DNA of 64,000 nucleotides from Bryoerythrophyllum caledonicum (lineage: Eukaryota > Streptophyta > Bryopsida > Pottiales > Pottiaceae), in contig OZ020515.1 in NCBI GenBank assembly GCA_963971425.1, positions 37,152,371-37,216,370 of the forward strand, read 5' to 3'. Positions 13,575-25,229 of this stretch are shown here, one piece after another. Each line of letters starts with the position of its first letter. Positions within the stretch are counted from its first letter, which is position 1. The position numbers were made by a program, and so were the translations under genes. Below the pieces are notes generated by a model that was not told the origin of the DNA, did not search any database, and saw only the letters and a list, made by a program, of their open reading frames with translations.

Positions 13575-13588
13575 AAACCCTAAACCCC
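13575..13588. promoter_or_regulatory. Telo-box upstream of WDR43
   Basis: AAACCCTAAACCCC lies about 95 bp upstream of the WDR43 start codon. Telo-boxes (AAACCCTAA) are known promoter elements of plant ribosome-biogenesis and ribosomal protein genes, which fits this gene's role. No companion site II element was found nearby. Confidence 0.55.
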
Positions 13589-13789
13589 GGCTATGGGCAG
13601 GCTCCCTTCCCTTTAAGCCTTGCCGTCGGCTGCCGGCTCTATTCACACCGCCCTTCGCCTCCGCCCCAACAGCGAATGTCCAAAACCCTCAGTCCTAGGT
13701 GGCAAACCTGCAGTCCCAGTTGGCAAACCCGGAGTCCTCGTTGGAGGGAGGACTGTTCTGCCTTGTACCCACAAGTGTTGAATTCATGT

Positions 13790-14030
13790 GAGATTAAGGT
13801 AAACCCCCCATAACCGTCAAGTTAAGCAGTTTGCATATATGGAGAGCCTAGACAGTAATTAAATTATTTTTCAGTGATAGCCAATAGAATTGTAGTTTCA
13901 ACCCAAGTGATTTCATATTTTTTCGATGTAATATAAATTAGTTATGAATTTCCAAAGTTACATGTGAAGAAAGTTGGGTCAGCGTTAGTAGGTGGGGGCC
14001 ATGACCCTTCTACAAATGGCCGAAAACCAC
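13790..14030. repeat. Partial copy of the 31.7-kb MITE family
   Basis: It aligns with the left part of the element at 31704-32061. The shared blocks include GATTAAGGTAA, CATCAAGTTAAG or its variant, TGCATATATGGAGAG and CAGTGATAGCCAATAGAATT. The right inverted terminus is missing, so this copy appears truncated. Confidence 0.65.
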
Positions 14031-14301
14031 CCAAAGAAAAGTGGAAACCGGGTACTACTCACCCTAAAACTAAATTTGGAAAATCCTAGTTCCCTCTATC
14101 TTACATGCACTTTGACGCATTCACTAATTTTGATAAGAGCCTATGCCCATTCATGCCATGATGCAAAACGGCCAATAATACTTGGAAATTCCCTAAAATC
14201 ACTAGCTTTGAAACCAACATCCGCTACCCATGCCTTTTGCTACCGGCGCTTAATTAGGATGTTGATTACATGTGCAATTATTGGCGATTTCTAGTGAAAA
14301 A

Positions 14302-14524
14302 CTACACTATAGATCACATTTAGTGTAATGCTCAGTAAATGACTTGTAAATGCGATAAGTTTTTACTTTAAGTGAATATTTTTACCAACTATGTTTATAA
14401 TGATCCTCTTATTTGAATACTATAGAGAGTTGTGCTCTTGGTAAAAATTGGCATCAAGAGTAAAAACTTATCGCATTTAAAAGTCATTTACTGAGCATTA
14501 CACTAAATGTGATCTTTAGTGTAG
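14302..14524. mobile_element. Foldback MITE with CTACACTA ends
   Basis: This 223-bp unit has inverted arms of about 65-70 bp. It starts CTACACTATAGATCACATTT and ends AAATGTGATCTTTAGTGTAG. The tips match those of the DDE transposon at 40996-44485, so it is probably mobilised by a related transposase. A clear target duplication is not visible. Confidence 0.75.
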
Positions 14525-14529
14525 TTGTG

Positions 14530-15890
14530 AGTCATGGAATATTGGCGGTTTTAGACGTGAATACCTTAACCCTTAAAGGTCTGTTGAGGACCATATATTT
14601 GGTCATGTGATTTATTTCTAGAATACAAAAAAAATATTAAAGTTTAGCAAGACATACACGCTTGGATCAAAACCTATCAGCTACCAACTTTCATTTGGAG
14701 GTCATTTCAATATGTAAACATTGTCATGGCCAAAAACAACACCATACATGTTGAATACATGACCAATTTGCAACTTCTCAAACACGTAGTAGATGCAAAA
14801 ATTATCTAAATTTAAAATACCATGTGTCATTGGATCAAGCTCGATGCAAATACAAACTTTTGAAAGTATTGTATACATCAATTATTACACCATGTCTGTT
14901 GAATACATAGAAAACATATGTTGCAATCCAAATCTGGCTTCTCACACCTTTAAGGGTTAAGGTGATGTTTAGCTCATGCTCTATTGATAACTTGTTGAGA
15001 ATACATTTCTATAGTTTTTAGTACTTGGTCATTTAGTTTTGATGATTTGTATTAATCATTTATAAAAAAAGATCCATAGAATTTTGTACTGTACAGTACA
15101 TATCATAGAAGCCTTGCAAGGATGTTACCTTTCAATTTGTCCCTTTTTAAAAATGATTTCGGTCCCTTTAAATATATAAAATATTCATTTGGCTCCATAT
15201 AAACCAAAGATCACACCATTGCCTCACAAGAATATTAGTTGAGTATTTATAAATAGATGAAAAATGTAAAATTCATTGGAATAATTTGAAATATTAATTT
15301 AAATAGAATTAATCCATAGTATTCCAATTTTTTAATAACAAAACCATAAGGTTATATAAGCATTAAAATATTTATTGAAGCATTAAAATCTTTTATGAAA
15401 AAAATTTCTGTCAATTTCTCAAAATTCCTTTGTTGCTTCAATATGTAACTTTTCAGCCTTATCGTTCTCATTTTAGATTTGCCAACAACTTCCCAAATTT
15501 TCTTCACACAATTGGCACATTTAAAGCAACAAATCTTTTATTTTCTTAATGTTTAGACAATGTTGATTTATTCAATTTTGACCTTGAGGTCTTCAGTTGC
15601 TCCAATTTTTTTCACTAAATGTTAACCCGGGAATTTGGGGTTTACATGGAGCATGATAGTAAATTTTTGAAGGTTAGAAAAAACTGTGAGTAACGGATGA
15701 TAACTGATCAATTGATAGTATATCATTTGGTGGATGAAAAACATACTTTTTCATCCACTGCATAGTTTTCCATCTACCGCATACGATTTCATCCGCATTG
15801 GATGAAAAGTAAAAGTCAAACTCAAAGACAAAATGAAAGTAAAAGTCTAAATAAAAGTAAATGTAAAAGTACAGCTGACTTTTGGAGGGG
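14530..15890. other. AT-rich intergenic DNA
   Basis: I see no gene here. The only notable feature is a short repeated phrase around ACCTTAACCCTTAAAGG (14560) and its inverse near 14945, which may be the ends of an old element of about 400 bp. Confidence 0.4.
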
Positions 15891-15891
15891 G

Positions 15892-17690
15892 CTTATGATT
15901 TTAGTAGTATGACTAGCAGTTGGCGCTTGCTTTGCAACGCATTAGTTCAACCATTTTAATGTAGTTTTTATATCACAAAATATAAAAATAGAAAGGTAAC
16001 AACAATCAACATAAAATATAAATATGTCTTTGAAACCTATGCATGAATTTTAATAATGTAATAGAATAGAATAGAAAAACTAAATTAGGTATTAGATTTT
16101 TTTCATTTTAACATGGAATTTCAAAAATGTTATGAACGTCAAATTTGTAATCAAGAGTTTCAAATTTATTTTGGATAAGCACAAATTGCAACACACAAAT
16201 GCAAATTTCACACACCCGCGAACTCAACTTACAATTACAATCTCAATTTCACACATCCACAAACACAATTTGCAATTACAATCTCAATTTCACACACCCA
16301 CAAACTCAACTTGCAATTACAATCTCAATTTCACACACCCACAAACTCAATTTGCAATTACAATCTCAAATTTCCACACCCACAAACTCAATTTGCAATT
16401 ACAATCTTAAAACTTGCAATTTCACCTCAAAACTTGGAATTTCAATCTCCACAACTCGAATATGCAATTTTGCAACTCCAACTTTGTATGCCAACCTCCA
16501 AGATCACAACTCCAACTTCACAACTTTTTCACTCCAAGTTTACAACTCATAATTTGCAATTCAATCTTTTAGTGCTTAACTCAACAAATATTTTGAACCT
16601 CAAATTTGTACTGAAGAGCACAAATTGCAACACACAATTGCAAATTTGTCACACCCAAAACTTCAAGCTAATGCTTTGTAACGCATTAGTCCAACCATTT
16701 GAATGTAGTTTTTATATTACAAACTATATTAAAAAAAAGGTAACATGATTCACTGCACGGTTGATCGCACCGTTCCTATAGTTCACTGCACGGTTGACTC
16801 CGCGATTGATCGTTGCGTGGTTCTCTGCGCGGATTATGATTTTAGTAGTATGATAGTAGTTGGCGCTTGCTTTGCAACGCATTAGTTCAACCATTTAAAT
16901 GTAGTTTTTATATCACAATATATATAAAAAGAAAAGTAACAACAATCTACATAAAATATAAATATGTCTTTGAAACCTCTGCATGAATTTTAATAATGTA
17001 ATAGAATAGAATAGAAAAAAAATTAGGTTTTAGATTTTTTGCATCTTAACATGGAATTTCAAAAATGTTATGAACGTCAAATTTGTAATCAAGAGTTTCA
17101 AATTTATTTTGGATAAGCACAAATTGCAACACACAAATGCAAATTTCACACACCCACAAACTCAACTTGCAATTACAATCTTAATTTCACACACCCACAA
17201 ACTCAATTTGCAATTACAATCTCAAAACTTGCAATCTAACCTCAAAACTTGTAATTTCAATCTCCACAGCTCGAATATGCAATTTTGCAACTCCAACTTT
17301 GTATGCCAACCTCCAAGATCACAACTTCAACTTTACAACTTTTTCACTCCAAGTTTACAACTCATAATTTACAATTCAATCTTTTCGTGCTTAACTCAAA
17401 AAATATTTTGAACATCAAATTTGTAATCAAGAGCACAAATTGCAACACACAATTGCAAATTTGTCACACCCAAAAACTCAAGCTAATGCTTTGCAATGCA
17501 CTAGTCCAACCATTTTAAAGTAGTTTTTATATTACAAACTACATTAAAAAAAGGTAACATGATTCACTACGTGGTTGGCTGTGCAATTAACTGCGCGGTT
17601 GATTGCACCTTTCCTATAGTTCACTGCACGGTTGACTGCGCAATTGATCATTGCGTGGTTCACTGCGCGGATTATGATTTTAGTAGTATG
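15892..17690. repeat. 0.94-kb tandem duplication with internal 41-bp array
   Basis: Two direct copies follow each other, each opening with TTATGATTTTAGTAGTATGA (about 15892 and 16836). A third start occurs near 17671. Both carry the same AT-rich body, the same block starting GTTTCAAATTTATTTTGG, and a C/G-rich tail built of GCACGGTTGA-like words. An internal tandem array of about 41 bp (CACACACCCACAAACTCAA type) has about five units in the first copy (16200-16430) and two in the second (17140-17230). The long open frames across the array follow from the repeat and are not genes. Confidence 0.8.
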
Positions 17691-18540
17691 ATGATATGTC
17701 AAATCAACTTCTATGAGTGTATATCTGCCGAGAATGCATTGTGCGTGAATGCTTGAAATAGAGTTTTGCAACCTTGAGTAAGATCCAAAGAAGAGAACTG
17801 AAGATCTGTATTTGATCTCCCCGATCTAGCTAGTTAAGTTCTACCTGAGGATAGACTTCCTACATTCTACCTGTAATGCTAATAGAAGAGAGGTACAACT
17901 ACACCAAAGAATACTTGAAGCATAGGGGGAATTCACTTGCATACATGCAAAGCCACTTTACACTAAAGTGGAGGAATGCACTGGGCGGTCAAGAATTTCA
18001 ATCCAAGACATGGTAATTTGACTCTTAAACATCACAAGGTGCCACTACTGTAGTGGTCACAATAGTCTACATGTATGGTGTTGCCTTTGAACACAATAAG
18101 GTTAAAGAAGAAGAAAAACTTTGTTCTTAAAGGAGGTCGGAGTGAATAAAGTGTTTGTTTGCTCCACCACTAAATCCATGTCTACCAGACATAGGTTTAA
18201 CAACATGGATCTACTCCTCCTTCTCGAGGGAAGACACTATGTATGTAACCTGCAACCAAGAACCAAGGACCAACCAAAACCACAAGGGTAAATTCCAAGA
18301 GATGATTTGTAAAGGTTAATGTGTGTTTTAAAGAGGTTTTAAGGGATTTTATATAATTATGGAAGAGGTTGGTTACTTTTTAGTTTTCTGGAGCAGCGGG
18401 TGTGCCTTCCAACGGGTTGCCCGGAAAATGATGATGATGATGGCGTAAGCGTTCGCAGCACCTACCTTTGGGATGAAGTCGATGAGGATGAATCCCTCTC
18501 ACCGTCGCCCCGTAGATCCCGAACCTAGGTTTTACCGAAC
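17690..18540. other. Intergenic DNA with dispersed repeat, copy 2
   Basis: No gene is visible. The part at about 18105-18280 matches 1540-1720. The rest has no recognised feature. Confidence 0.5.
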
Positions 18541-18544
18541 CTAT

Positions 18545-18563
18545 GGATAGGGTATTGATAGGG
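18545..18563 (+). repeat. 19-bp motif, left outermost copy
   Basis: GGATAGGGTATTGATAGGG occurs as a single copy in plus orientation. It is the outermost left member of the motif set and the inverse of the outermost right copy at 26752-26770, so it may be the left terminal repeat. Confidence 0.6.
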
Positions 18564-18604
18564 CCTGAACCCAAACCCTCCCTCTTCGTTCACCCTCCCT
18601 CCCT

Positions 18605-18815
18605 CATTCTCTCGCTCTCCCTGCTCGGTGAGGGTGGCTCTGGCTGCTGCTCTCTCGCTCTCCCTTTCTGGTGCTCTCCCGCAGGCTCTCCGATCTCCAC
18701 TTTCTGGTGCTCTCTCGCTCTCCCTGTGTAGAAAGGATTTGCTCTTGCTGCTGCTCTCTCGCTCTCCCTGCTCTTGAGATCCACTCTTGTTGGTGCTCTC
18801 TCGCTCTCCCTGTGT
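18605..18815. repeat. Degenerate CT-rich tandem repeat
   Basis: The word GCTCTCTCGCTCTCCCT recurs about six times with different spacers. The phrase TGTGTAGAACTCCGAAAACC at the end of this array is repeated near 19151. It is probably part of the leader region of the plus-strand gene of the surrounding element. Confidence 0.6.
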
Positions 18816-19702
18816 AGAACTCCGAAAACCTTGAAGATAAACTGTCTCTCACACGTCCGTATAGTGTGTCTCGAGATCATTCGTGTGGTGTTGTTCATCA
18901 CAGATTCAAGGTTTTAGGGTCGTGACATCTTCTGTGATCTTCCGCCACAGTATTGTTGTGGAGGAGCAAGTGCACACAAACCTCAAGGGTCGGATCCAGG
19001 TTGTGTCAAGCGTGGTGTGGAGCGTGGAGTCAAGCGTGGTGTCGACCTATCTCACAGCGCGCGCAACGATTTTAGAGCATGGATCGGCGTCTTGTGAGTC
19101 GGCTCGGTGTGAGAGCATAGTTGGGGGACTGACTTTGGGTTTGTGCTCCATGTGTAGAACTCCGAAAACCGTGATGCTTTACGGAGCCTGCCTTATCTGG
19201 AGTACCACAAGCACTGTTGAGGTCGAGATTGGTAACTCATCGAGTATTTCCAGGTTTATTTTCATTCTCTTGATCGTGCTTGATTTCATATCTAAGTTAC
19301 CGAATTGTATGTTCTGCATCACAGTTTCTCGGAATTGAGACCTGTCGCAGTTGGTAGGGTTTTGTCTCGAGTGAGGACGAGGATCGAGGATTGCCAGCTC
19401 CGTCTGTGAGGAGATTGGAGAGCTTGCGCGAGTGCGGTTCCGGAGAGCGCTTGGTTGCTGATTTTGGAGAATTTTCGCGTGAGTTCTTGGAGTTTGTCAT
19501 TGATTCCACGCTCTTGTTGTTTATCTGTCTCTGAAGTTCGTGGTTGAGTTCTGAGAGGATTGCATTTTCTTTTTGTGGAGGTTGTAGCTTCTTTAGGATT
19601 TGGTCTTTAGGTGGATTTGCTGCGTGGAGCCAATTTTAAGCCATTGAGAGGATCGCATTTGCTGCTCTTCTGTCCAATTCGGTTTACTGTTCGGGTTTCG
19701 GT

Positions 19703-19732
19703 TTAGGGTTTGAAGGGATAGGGTATTGACAG
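19703..19732 (+). promoter_or_regulatory. Telo-box-like site and 19-bp motif upstream of accessory gene
   Basis: TTAGGGTTT (19703-19711) is followed by GGGATAGGGTATTGACAG (19715-19732). Both lie 60-90 bp before the ATG at 19795. The motif copy is single and in plus orientation. The position suits a promoter or leader role. This is inferred from location only. Confidence 0.4.
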
Positions 19733-19794
19733 CGATAGATTCTCGGTTTGGGGTTTGATCACAGGTGGAAAATTTGTTTTCTTAGAGCGTGAAT

Positions 19795-21567
19795 ATGGAC
19801 AACACGGACGTTCTTTCTGCTTCAACTCTCATTGGTACGTCCCATTCCCACTCTAGTGCTGTGATGCCGCATTTGTGGCATCACAGCTTTTTTTTTGGCT
19901 TCATTTTTCTTCATCGATACCCTACCCGTAAATTAATCGGACTTGAACGTTTTTTTTTGGTCTACAGCCATGGTGGTCCAGGACCTACATGACGAAATGG
20001 AGATTTGGCAGGACATTACATCACCCTCCGATGAACAATTCCGGGTTGATTACCATGGGGGTGATCGTGCTGGTTCAGAGTGTGGAGGCCCAATTGAAGA
20101 TGAGGACGATGTTTTGCATCCTTTGACTGAAGATGTGGTGATACTAGATGTTGAAGGGAAAGTTATGAGCGTCCAGGATGTTCAAGAAATTCTTCATGTG
20201 GAGGAGGAGGTTGATGCGGAGGAGGAAGAGGAGGAGGAGGAAGACAAGGAGGAAGAAGAGGAGGATGACAAAGAGGAGGACGAAGACGAGGACAACGCGG
20301 ATGGGGATGAGGACAACGAGGAGGACGATGATGCTGATGACGATGAGGATGGCGAGGATGAGGATGATATGGGTGCCACATTTGATGGCCAGGGTGGTGA
20401 GATTTTTGTGTTGTTTCCTCCATCTCGCTAATGATTGCAGAACTCGAGGTTCTGATAGGGTATTGACAGGGCAATTTGTAATTAGGGTATCAATACCCTA
20501 TCCTGGATTAAAAGTCCATGTATTTCCAGTACGTTGTACATTTTATAATGTTGTTCTGCAAGTACGTTGCATAACGAACCTTCAATGAAGAACACATTTG
20601 TAATTCTTTTGGGAATTGAATTCCTTACAAATCAAACTTTGTGTCGGTTTATTTGTAAATCAAGTCATGATTTCTCTTGGGTATTTGACATGAAGATTTC
20701 TTAACTTCTGCAGGGTTGGCTAAGGCAGGAGTAGCTTTTCGTGATGACACTACTAAAGTGTCATCATCTCGTGGACCATCAGTGCCCCAATGGCTTTGCC
20801 TTGTGGGCAAGGGCATTTGTCCCACCTTTCAATCCAAGCAAAAGTTGAAGCGTCACCTTTTGGTGACGCACAACTTTGGTAGTGTGGAGGCAGGTCGACC
20901 CGGGCGCCCCTCTTCCCAGCCATTGCGGCCACCGCGGACGACGCAAGAACAGAACAAGCGCTATAATGATGCTGTCAAGAGAAATCCACTCTCCGCTGAA
21001 GCCATTCGACTTGCGAAGACTCGGAGACGTCTGGAGGTTAGTGCTGCCGCGACATGGGAGAAAAAGCGTGATGAGTTGAAGAATTTCAAGGTATCAAAGA
21101 CCCCCCCACCCTTGGCCAAGTTGTTTATGGACCATACTCTCGAGTATTTTGGCATTGACTGTTGGGAGAGCGCTCCTATTTCACGGGGTGTATTTGGAAG
21201 ATTTAAATCAAATCGTGAGGCACACGATTTGATTGTGAGCTCGCGGGAGAAATACATGGCTCCCTTGAGGGGGGGGTGGGACTTGGGCGGCAATTGGACA
21301 AAGCCTGCTAATGTTAAGAAAAGAAATTCAGCGTACCTCGCTTTAGCAAAATATGCTATGTCTCGTTGGAAGCATGCAGAGTAAGTCTCTATCTCAGTAA
21401 TCAATTATCATTTTGTAAAATATGTATACTTGTAATTACATCTATCATCAATTCTTAATTATATGCCATTATGTGTATTTTTTTCCAGGTGGGCAGATAA
21501 GACTAACAAGGTCAAGTATGTGAAGGAGAGGGTGGAAGCACAATTGGCCGTCAGGGCCGCGTTCTAG
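19795..21567 (+). CDS. Accessory protein of the MULE, acidic with C2H2-like finger
   Basis: Four exons join in frame: 19795-19834, 19968-20396, 20714-21380 and 21489-21567, giving 404 residues. I do not recognise the family. The N-terminal third is ordinary. Residues of about 85-150 are almost entirely Asp and Glu. A finger-like segment follows with Cys185, Cys192, His204 and His209 (RHLLVTH). Its Cys-Cys spacing of six is wider than in a standard C2H2 finger. The C-terminal half is basic and rich in Lys/Arg, and exon 4 ends in VKERVEAQLAVRAAF. It converges on the transposase gene and sits inside the same motif-marked element, so it is likely an element-encoded DNA-binding helper comparable in position to mudrB. 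That is inference. Intron 2 contains a 19-bp motif hairpin. The open frame running past the exon 2 donor to 20431 is an intron read-through. Confidence 0.65.
20454..20502. repeat. 19-bp motif pair (hairpin) in intron 2
   Basis: GATAGGGTATTGACAGGG (from 20454) faces its complement ATCAATACCCTATCC (to 20502) across about 17 bp. It lies in the second intron of the accessory gene, so the transcript could fold here before splicing. Confidence 0.85.
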
Positions 21568-21614
21568 TGGTTCTCATGAGGTGATGTTTTGTGTTATATT
21601 AAATCAACCGTACT

Positions 21615-21665
21615 GGGATAGGGTATTGACAGGGATTTTGGGTTGCGGATTGTAATACCCTATCC
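21615..21665. repeat. 19-bp motif pair between the convergent genes
   Basis: GGGATAGGGTATTGACAGGG (21615-21634) faces TGTAATACCCTATCC (to 21665). It begins 48 bp after the accessory gene's stop codon. A hairpin here could help end transcription of both convergent genes. That role is speculative. Confidence 0.85.
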
Positions 21666-21986
21666 GGTATTATGGTTTCTTATATTCGGATTTTTGTAAC
21701 TGGATTGGTGGGAGTATGATGGATTCTATATGTGATTGATTGCTGCTATATGGCAAATCATTCTAATACAAAATGTTGAGAGAACTTTTTTGTAATAGGA
21801 CCAATGATGAGCAATTTACGCAATTGAACATATGAAGCGCATGAAGTTGAGACTTCAACAAGTATATTTCTATTTCATATCCGTTTATGTTCACTTCAAA
21901 AAGGCATTTCACTGAATACGATATTCGACATTGTTGACTATTGACTACAAATTATATTATTTTGAATAAAGTTGCCACACATGAAA

Positions 21987-24915
21987 CTATACATTGTCGG
22001 TGGCTCTCCTAGGACGTTTGTTGCGTGTCATCCGTTCAAACCAATCAGGTTGTCTAGCAATCTGATTAGGTAATCCATTGTCTACAATAGTGAAACTAGT
22101 ATGCGGATGCAACCGGACATTAGCACCATTGACGTTCAAGGTCCTCATTTTTGCCACAAGAAGTCTCAACTCAGCCATCCCATGCTCGGCTAAAGCAACC
22201 CCTCCTTCCATCATAACTTCCTCCATCTCCTTTGTGCCCTTCTTGAATTCACGCATGACTTTAGATAATCGTTCGGCGTCCGTATCCTCAAACGGAGTGA
22301 CAGCCTCATCATTGTCCTCAGGCCATACTTGGTTTGGATCCTCCCAATTTGGCCTCTCCGCTTCCGAACCTTCTTCAATAAAACCCCCATCGTCGTCTAC
22401 ATTTGCAAAAGGGTCAGTGGCATCGGGGATATTACAAGCCTCAAACATGGCAAGCACCCCACCCCTATTTGTCCCGTACCATGTACCACAAAATTCAATA
22501 ATTGTATCCGTACTTATTCCAAATGTTAAGAGAATAGCAACTTGATGCTTGCAAAAATTCCCACGAATTGACCACTCGCAATTACAACAAGCATACTCAA
22601 TGCAAGGAGAAGCTACCGAGTACCAAATTGTGTTGTCCACAGTGCTCTGCACTTGCCACATTGTACCATCCTCAGTGGGTGCATTGATATTGTCATCTTT
22701 GATCTCCTTTGCAGCAATGACACTCTTCTTCACAATCTCGGCAATGACTTTGTTCTTCACAAATCCAAGGTTCTTTAACTCCAATCGGTATTCATAGTGT
22801 CTCTCAACACTCTCAATCAACTTTACTATCATCCAATCCAAGCGTCGTCCTTGAGTACCCCGTCGATCCAATTTCAACCATCTCTTCAAAGCTCCATGGT
22901 ATGATTCAATGTGTCCCGTTGTGTCCGCCCCACTATGTCGACGACGGCGTAAACCCTTCAACCACATCCCTATATGCAAGCAATATAAACTTATATAATT
23001 AGCATGTTTGATTATTACATAAGGAGGAAGTCAATTGTAGATACCCTAATCATTGTTTTATGCTATATATCTGGAAAACAAATCAATGAGGACAAGGTAA
23101 TTTTTGTTTTGAGATAAGGTATTGACAGGGACTATTGATCAATCCCTGTCAATACCGTATCCAAACGTGCGGACAAACAAACACATATTGAGAAGTTAAA
23201 AAATATATACCAAATTGACAATAGTACGTCCATATGTAGTCTTCAAATAACTTCCCGACATCCCCAACCGTGTCAAAGAGATCAACTACCACTTCGGTTG
23301 CTCGTCCTATAAAATGTTCCTCACTCTCTTGGAAATTTATTGACATGTACATAATTTGTTTCATTCCATAGTATGCCAAATGTCGGGCATCCTCATGAGT
23401 CCTCATCTTTTCGTTGGCCCTGAGATTCCAATTCTTCAAAACATGCCATAAACACAAATAGATTCGGATGTTTGCTTCTTTCCACACGGTCCTGCACAAT
23501 AACATTCTCATAGATTACTAGTGAAAGAGATTTATAAACTATAAATCCGTTGCTTACAAAACAAAATCAGGACTCAAAAGTTATACACATAATTGGATAG
23601 AGGAACGTAGAATAACACATACTGTATTGCGTTATGAGTGGCATCATTATCATCAACCACAAAGCATGTTGGTGTAAAGGTGGGACATTGTTGTAGAAGT
23701 CGCTCCTTCATGGCCTTCATGAACATTGTGATGCAAGACTCTGTTTCACGATTGGTAATAACCCAAGCCACCGGAAAACCACTACGATGGTTGTCATACA
23801 CAAGGAATGTGTACAAGTAATATCGGACTCTAGATGTCCCAAATGTGCTATCCAACGAAATTGCGTTCTTATCACCAAAACGGACCATTACCTCAAGTTG
23901 ATGGGGGGTTTGAATTCTCAAAATAAAGGTTCTTGTTGGTCTTCTGGAATACCTGGAACTTCACCTGCCCATTGATTTATGAAGACAGATTCGCGATTTG
24001 ATTCTATCCAAGATGAAACACTCTCCGTTTCACTATTAGCCCGCTTCCACTTTCCCTTTGCATGACGTTTCTCGAGATTTCGAATGTTATCCATTGTCAT
24101 ATAGTCATCTCTCCGCATTAATTCTCCATGGCACTTCTTTTCTTGCCAAACCTTCAAGTGCTCATCAAAAATCTGCTTTGTTGTGAATCCAGCATCAAGA
24201 CGATTCCAAATAAACACCTTTGCTGCCTCAGAGATTCGAGGGGCCACTCTTGATGCGCGTGAGTCAAAGCTCCTATCCCCTTCTCCATGCGCAACCGAGC
24301 CATCTAACCTTGTAGGCTTCATATGATAGTAAGAAATTGTAGAAGCATCCCTTTCAATATATTCTTGCTTGATCGAGAAATTGGCCAAGCATCCACGCTT
24401 GTGATTGGCTCGTATGTCTTTGTTGTCACGATGATCTTTGGGGCCATAGGAACACCTATAGCTGCAAATATGGCACCATAATATAAGTAATAGTGCGTGA
24501 TGATACCGTGGACCATCAACAGAGGGAATATGGATGATGACCTCAACTAGAAGCATTACTCATTCATGATCACGTAACACTTAATCCATGGCAAAGGAGA
24601 TAGTTGCAAAGAAAACACAATAATTAGAACGAAGATGGATAGTATGTCTTACTATCTGTGCCCCTTATGCATGTCCAACCTTGGCTTCGGATGGCCATCA
24701 ACAATGCCACGTTCATTTTTCCACTTGTCCCACTCAATTCCATCTTGAAGTAAGCGCTCTCCAATGAGGAACTCTTCAATCCGTGATGTAGGAATCCGTG
24801 CCTGCTTGCAAGTCTTCACAATGCCTTTTCCTTTCCGCACACAATCTCTCCAAATCAAGTCATGATGAGAGAAGGGGGACTTTGGCGGATCTTGTATGGC
24901 CCATAATTGTGCCAT
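21987..24915 (-). pseudogene. Mutator-like (MULE) transposase, SWIM type, one frameshift
   Basis: Exons on the minus strand are 24915-24653, 24461-23623, 23491-23211 and 22969-21987. They sum to 2366 nt, one short of 789 codons. The N-terminal part has a FAR1-like Cys/His region (GHRYYRCSYGPKDHRDN, then NHKRGCLANF). The catalytic core follows: Asp in SLDSTFGTS (about 23851), Asp in CFVVDDNDATHNAI (about 23653), the CLWHVLKN motif, and Glu in TTGHIESYHGALKRW (about 22906). A SWIM zinc finger, CNC then CKH, lies near 22586-22545, with an acidic C-terminus after it. The frame changes once near 23925-23945, just before RIQTPHQLE, so this copy cannot make a full protein unless the sequence is wrong there. 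All other junctions are GT-AG and in frame, which suggests recent decay. Intron 3 carries a 19-bp motif hairpin. Confidence 0.85.
23112..23162. repeat. 19-bp motif pair in transposase intron 3
   Basis: GATAAGGTATTGACAGGGA (from 23112) faces TCCCTGTCAATACCGTATCC (to 23162) with an 11-bp loop region that itself contains TTGATCAA. The arms complement each other over about 19 bp with one or two mismatches. It is the most regular hairpin of the set. Confidence 0.85.
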
Positions 24916-24983
24916 ATTGAAATCCTGAAACACCTCGACAAAAAATATGCACGTCATGGAAGAGCGCGATTTTACATATTCTT

Positions 24984-25229
24984 CTGTCAGTACCCTATCT
25001 CAGTATAACGGTCGCAGTCTACGTCCATTGGCTGAAGTAGGCATAAATGGATTCTCACAATGCAAAGACAGTACCCTATCCACATTTATTGAAGATTTAG
25101 GATGATGGAACCGTTGAGAACAATAGACGATGAAACATAGTTCAAACCATAAAGTTTGTACTACTTCTAGTAAGGAAATATTCAAAAAATTGATCAAAGT
25201 CGAACCCTAAAACCTGACAATACCCTATC
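24984..25229 (-). promoter_or_regulatory. Three single 19-bp motifs upstream of the transposase
   Basis: Minus-orientation copies lie at 24984-24999 (CTGTCAGTACCCTATC), 25067-25081 (GACAGTACCCTATCC) and 25215-25229 (TGACAATACCCTATC). They are 70-315 bp upstream of the transposase start. Single copies on the left of the element point the other way (18545, 19715), so the set mirrors itself about the middle of the element. They could be transposase-binding sites that also sit in the promoter. Confidence 0.55.

Noticed and set aside
16132..17518. Frames of 60-145 codons such as the one starting MNVKFVIKSFKF
   Set aside because: They follow from the 41-bp tandem array and the 0.94-kb duplication. 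They repeat the same low-complexity peptide and have no splice or domain support.
20163..20588. Frames rich in His/Pro, Arg/Met or Ser at the acidic region of the accessory gene
   Set aside because: They are shadow readings of GAGGAG/GATGAC codons in other frames.
24984..25229. Idea that the 19-bp motif is a CRISPR-like spacer array
   Set aside because: Spacing is irregular (about 85 to 1500 bp), both orientations occur, and the DNA is plant nuclear.
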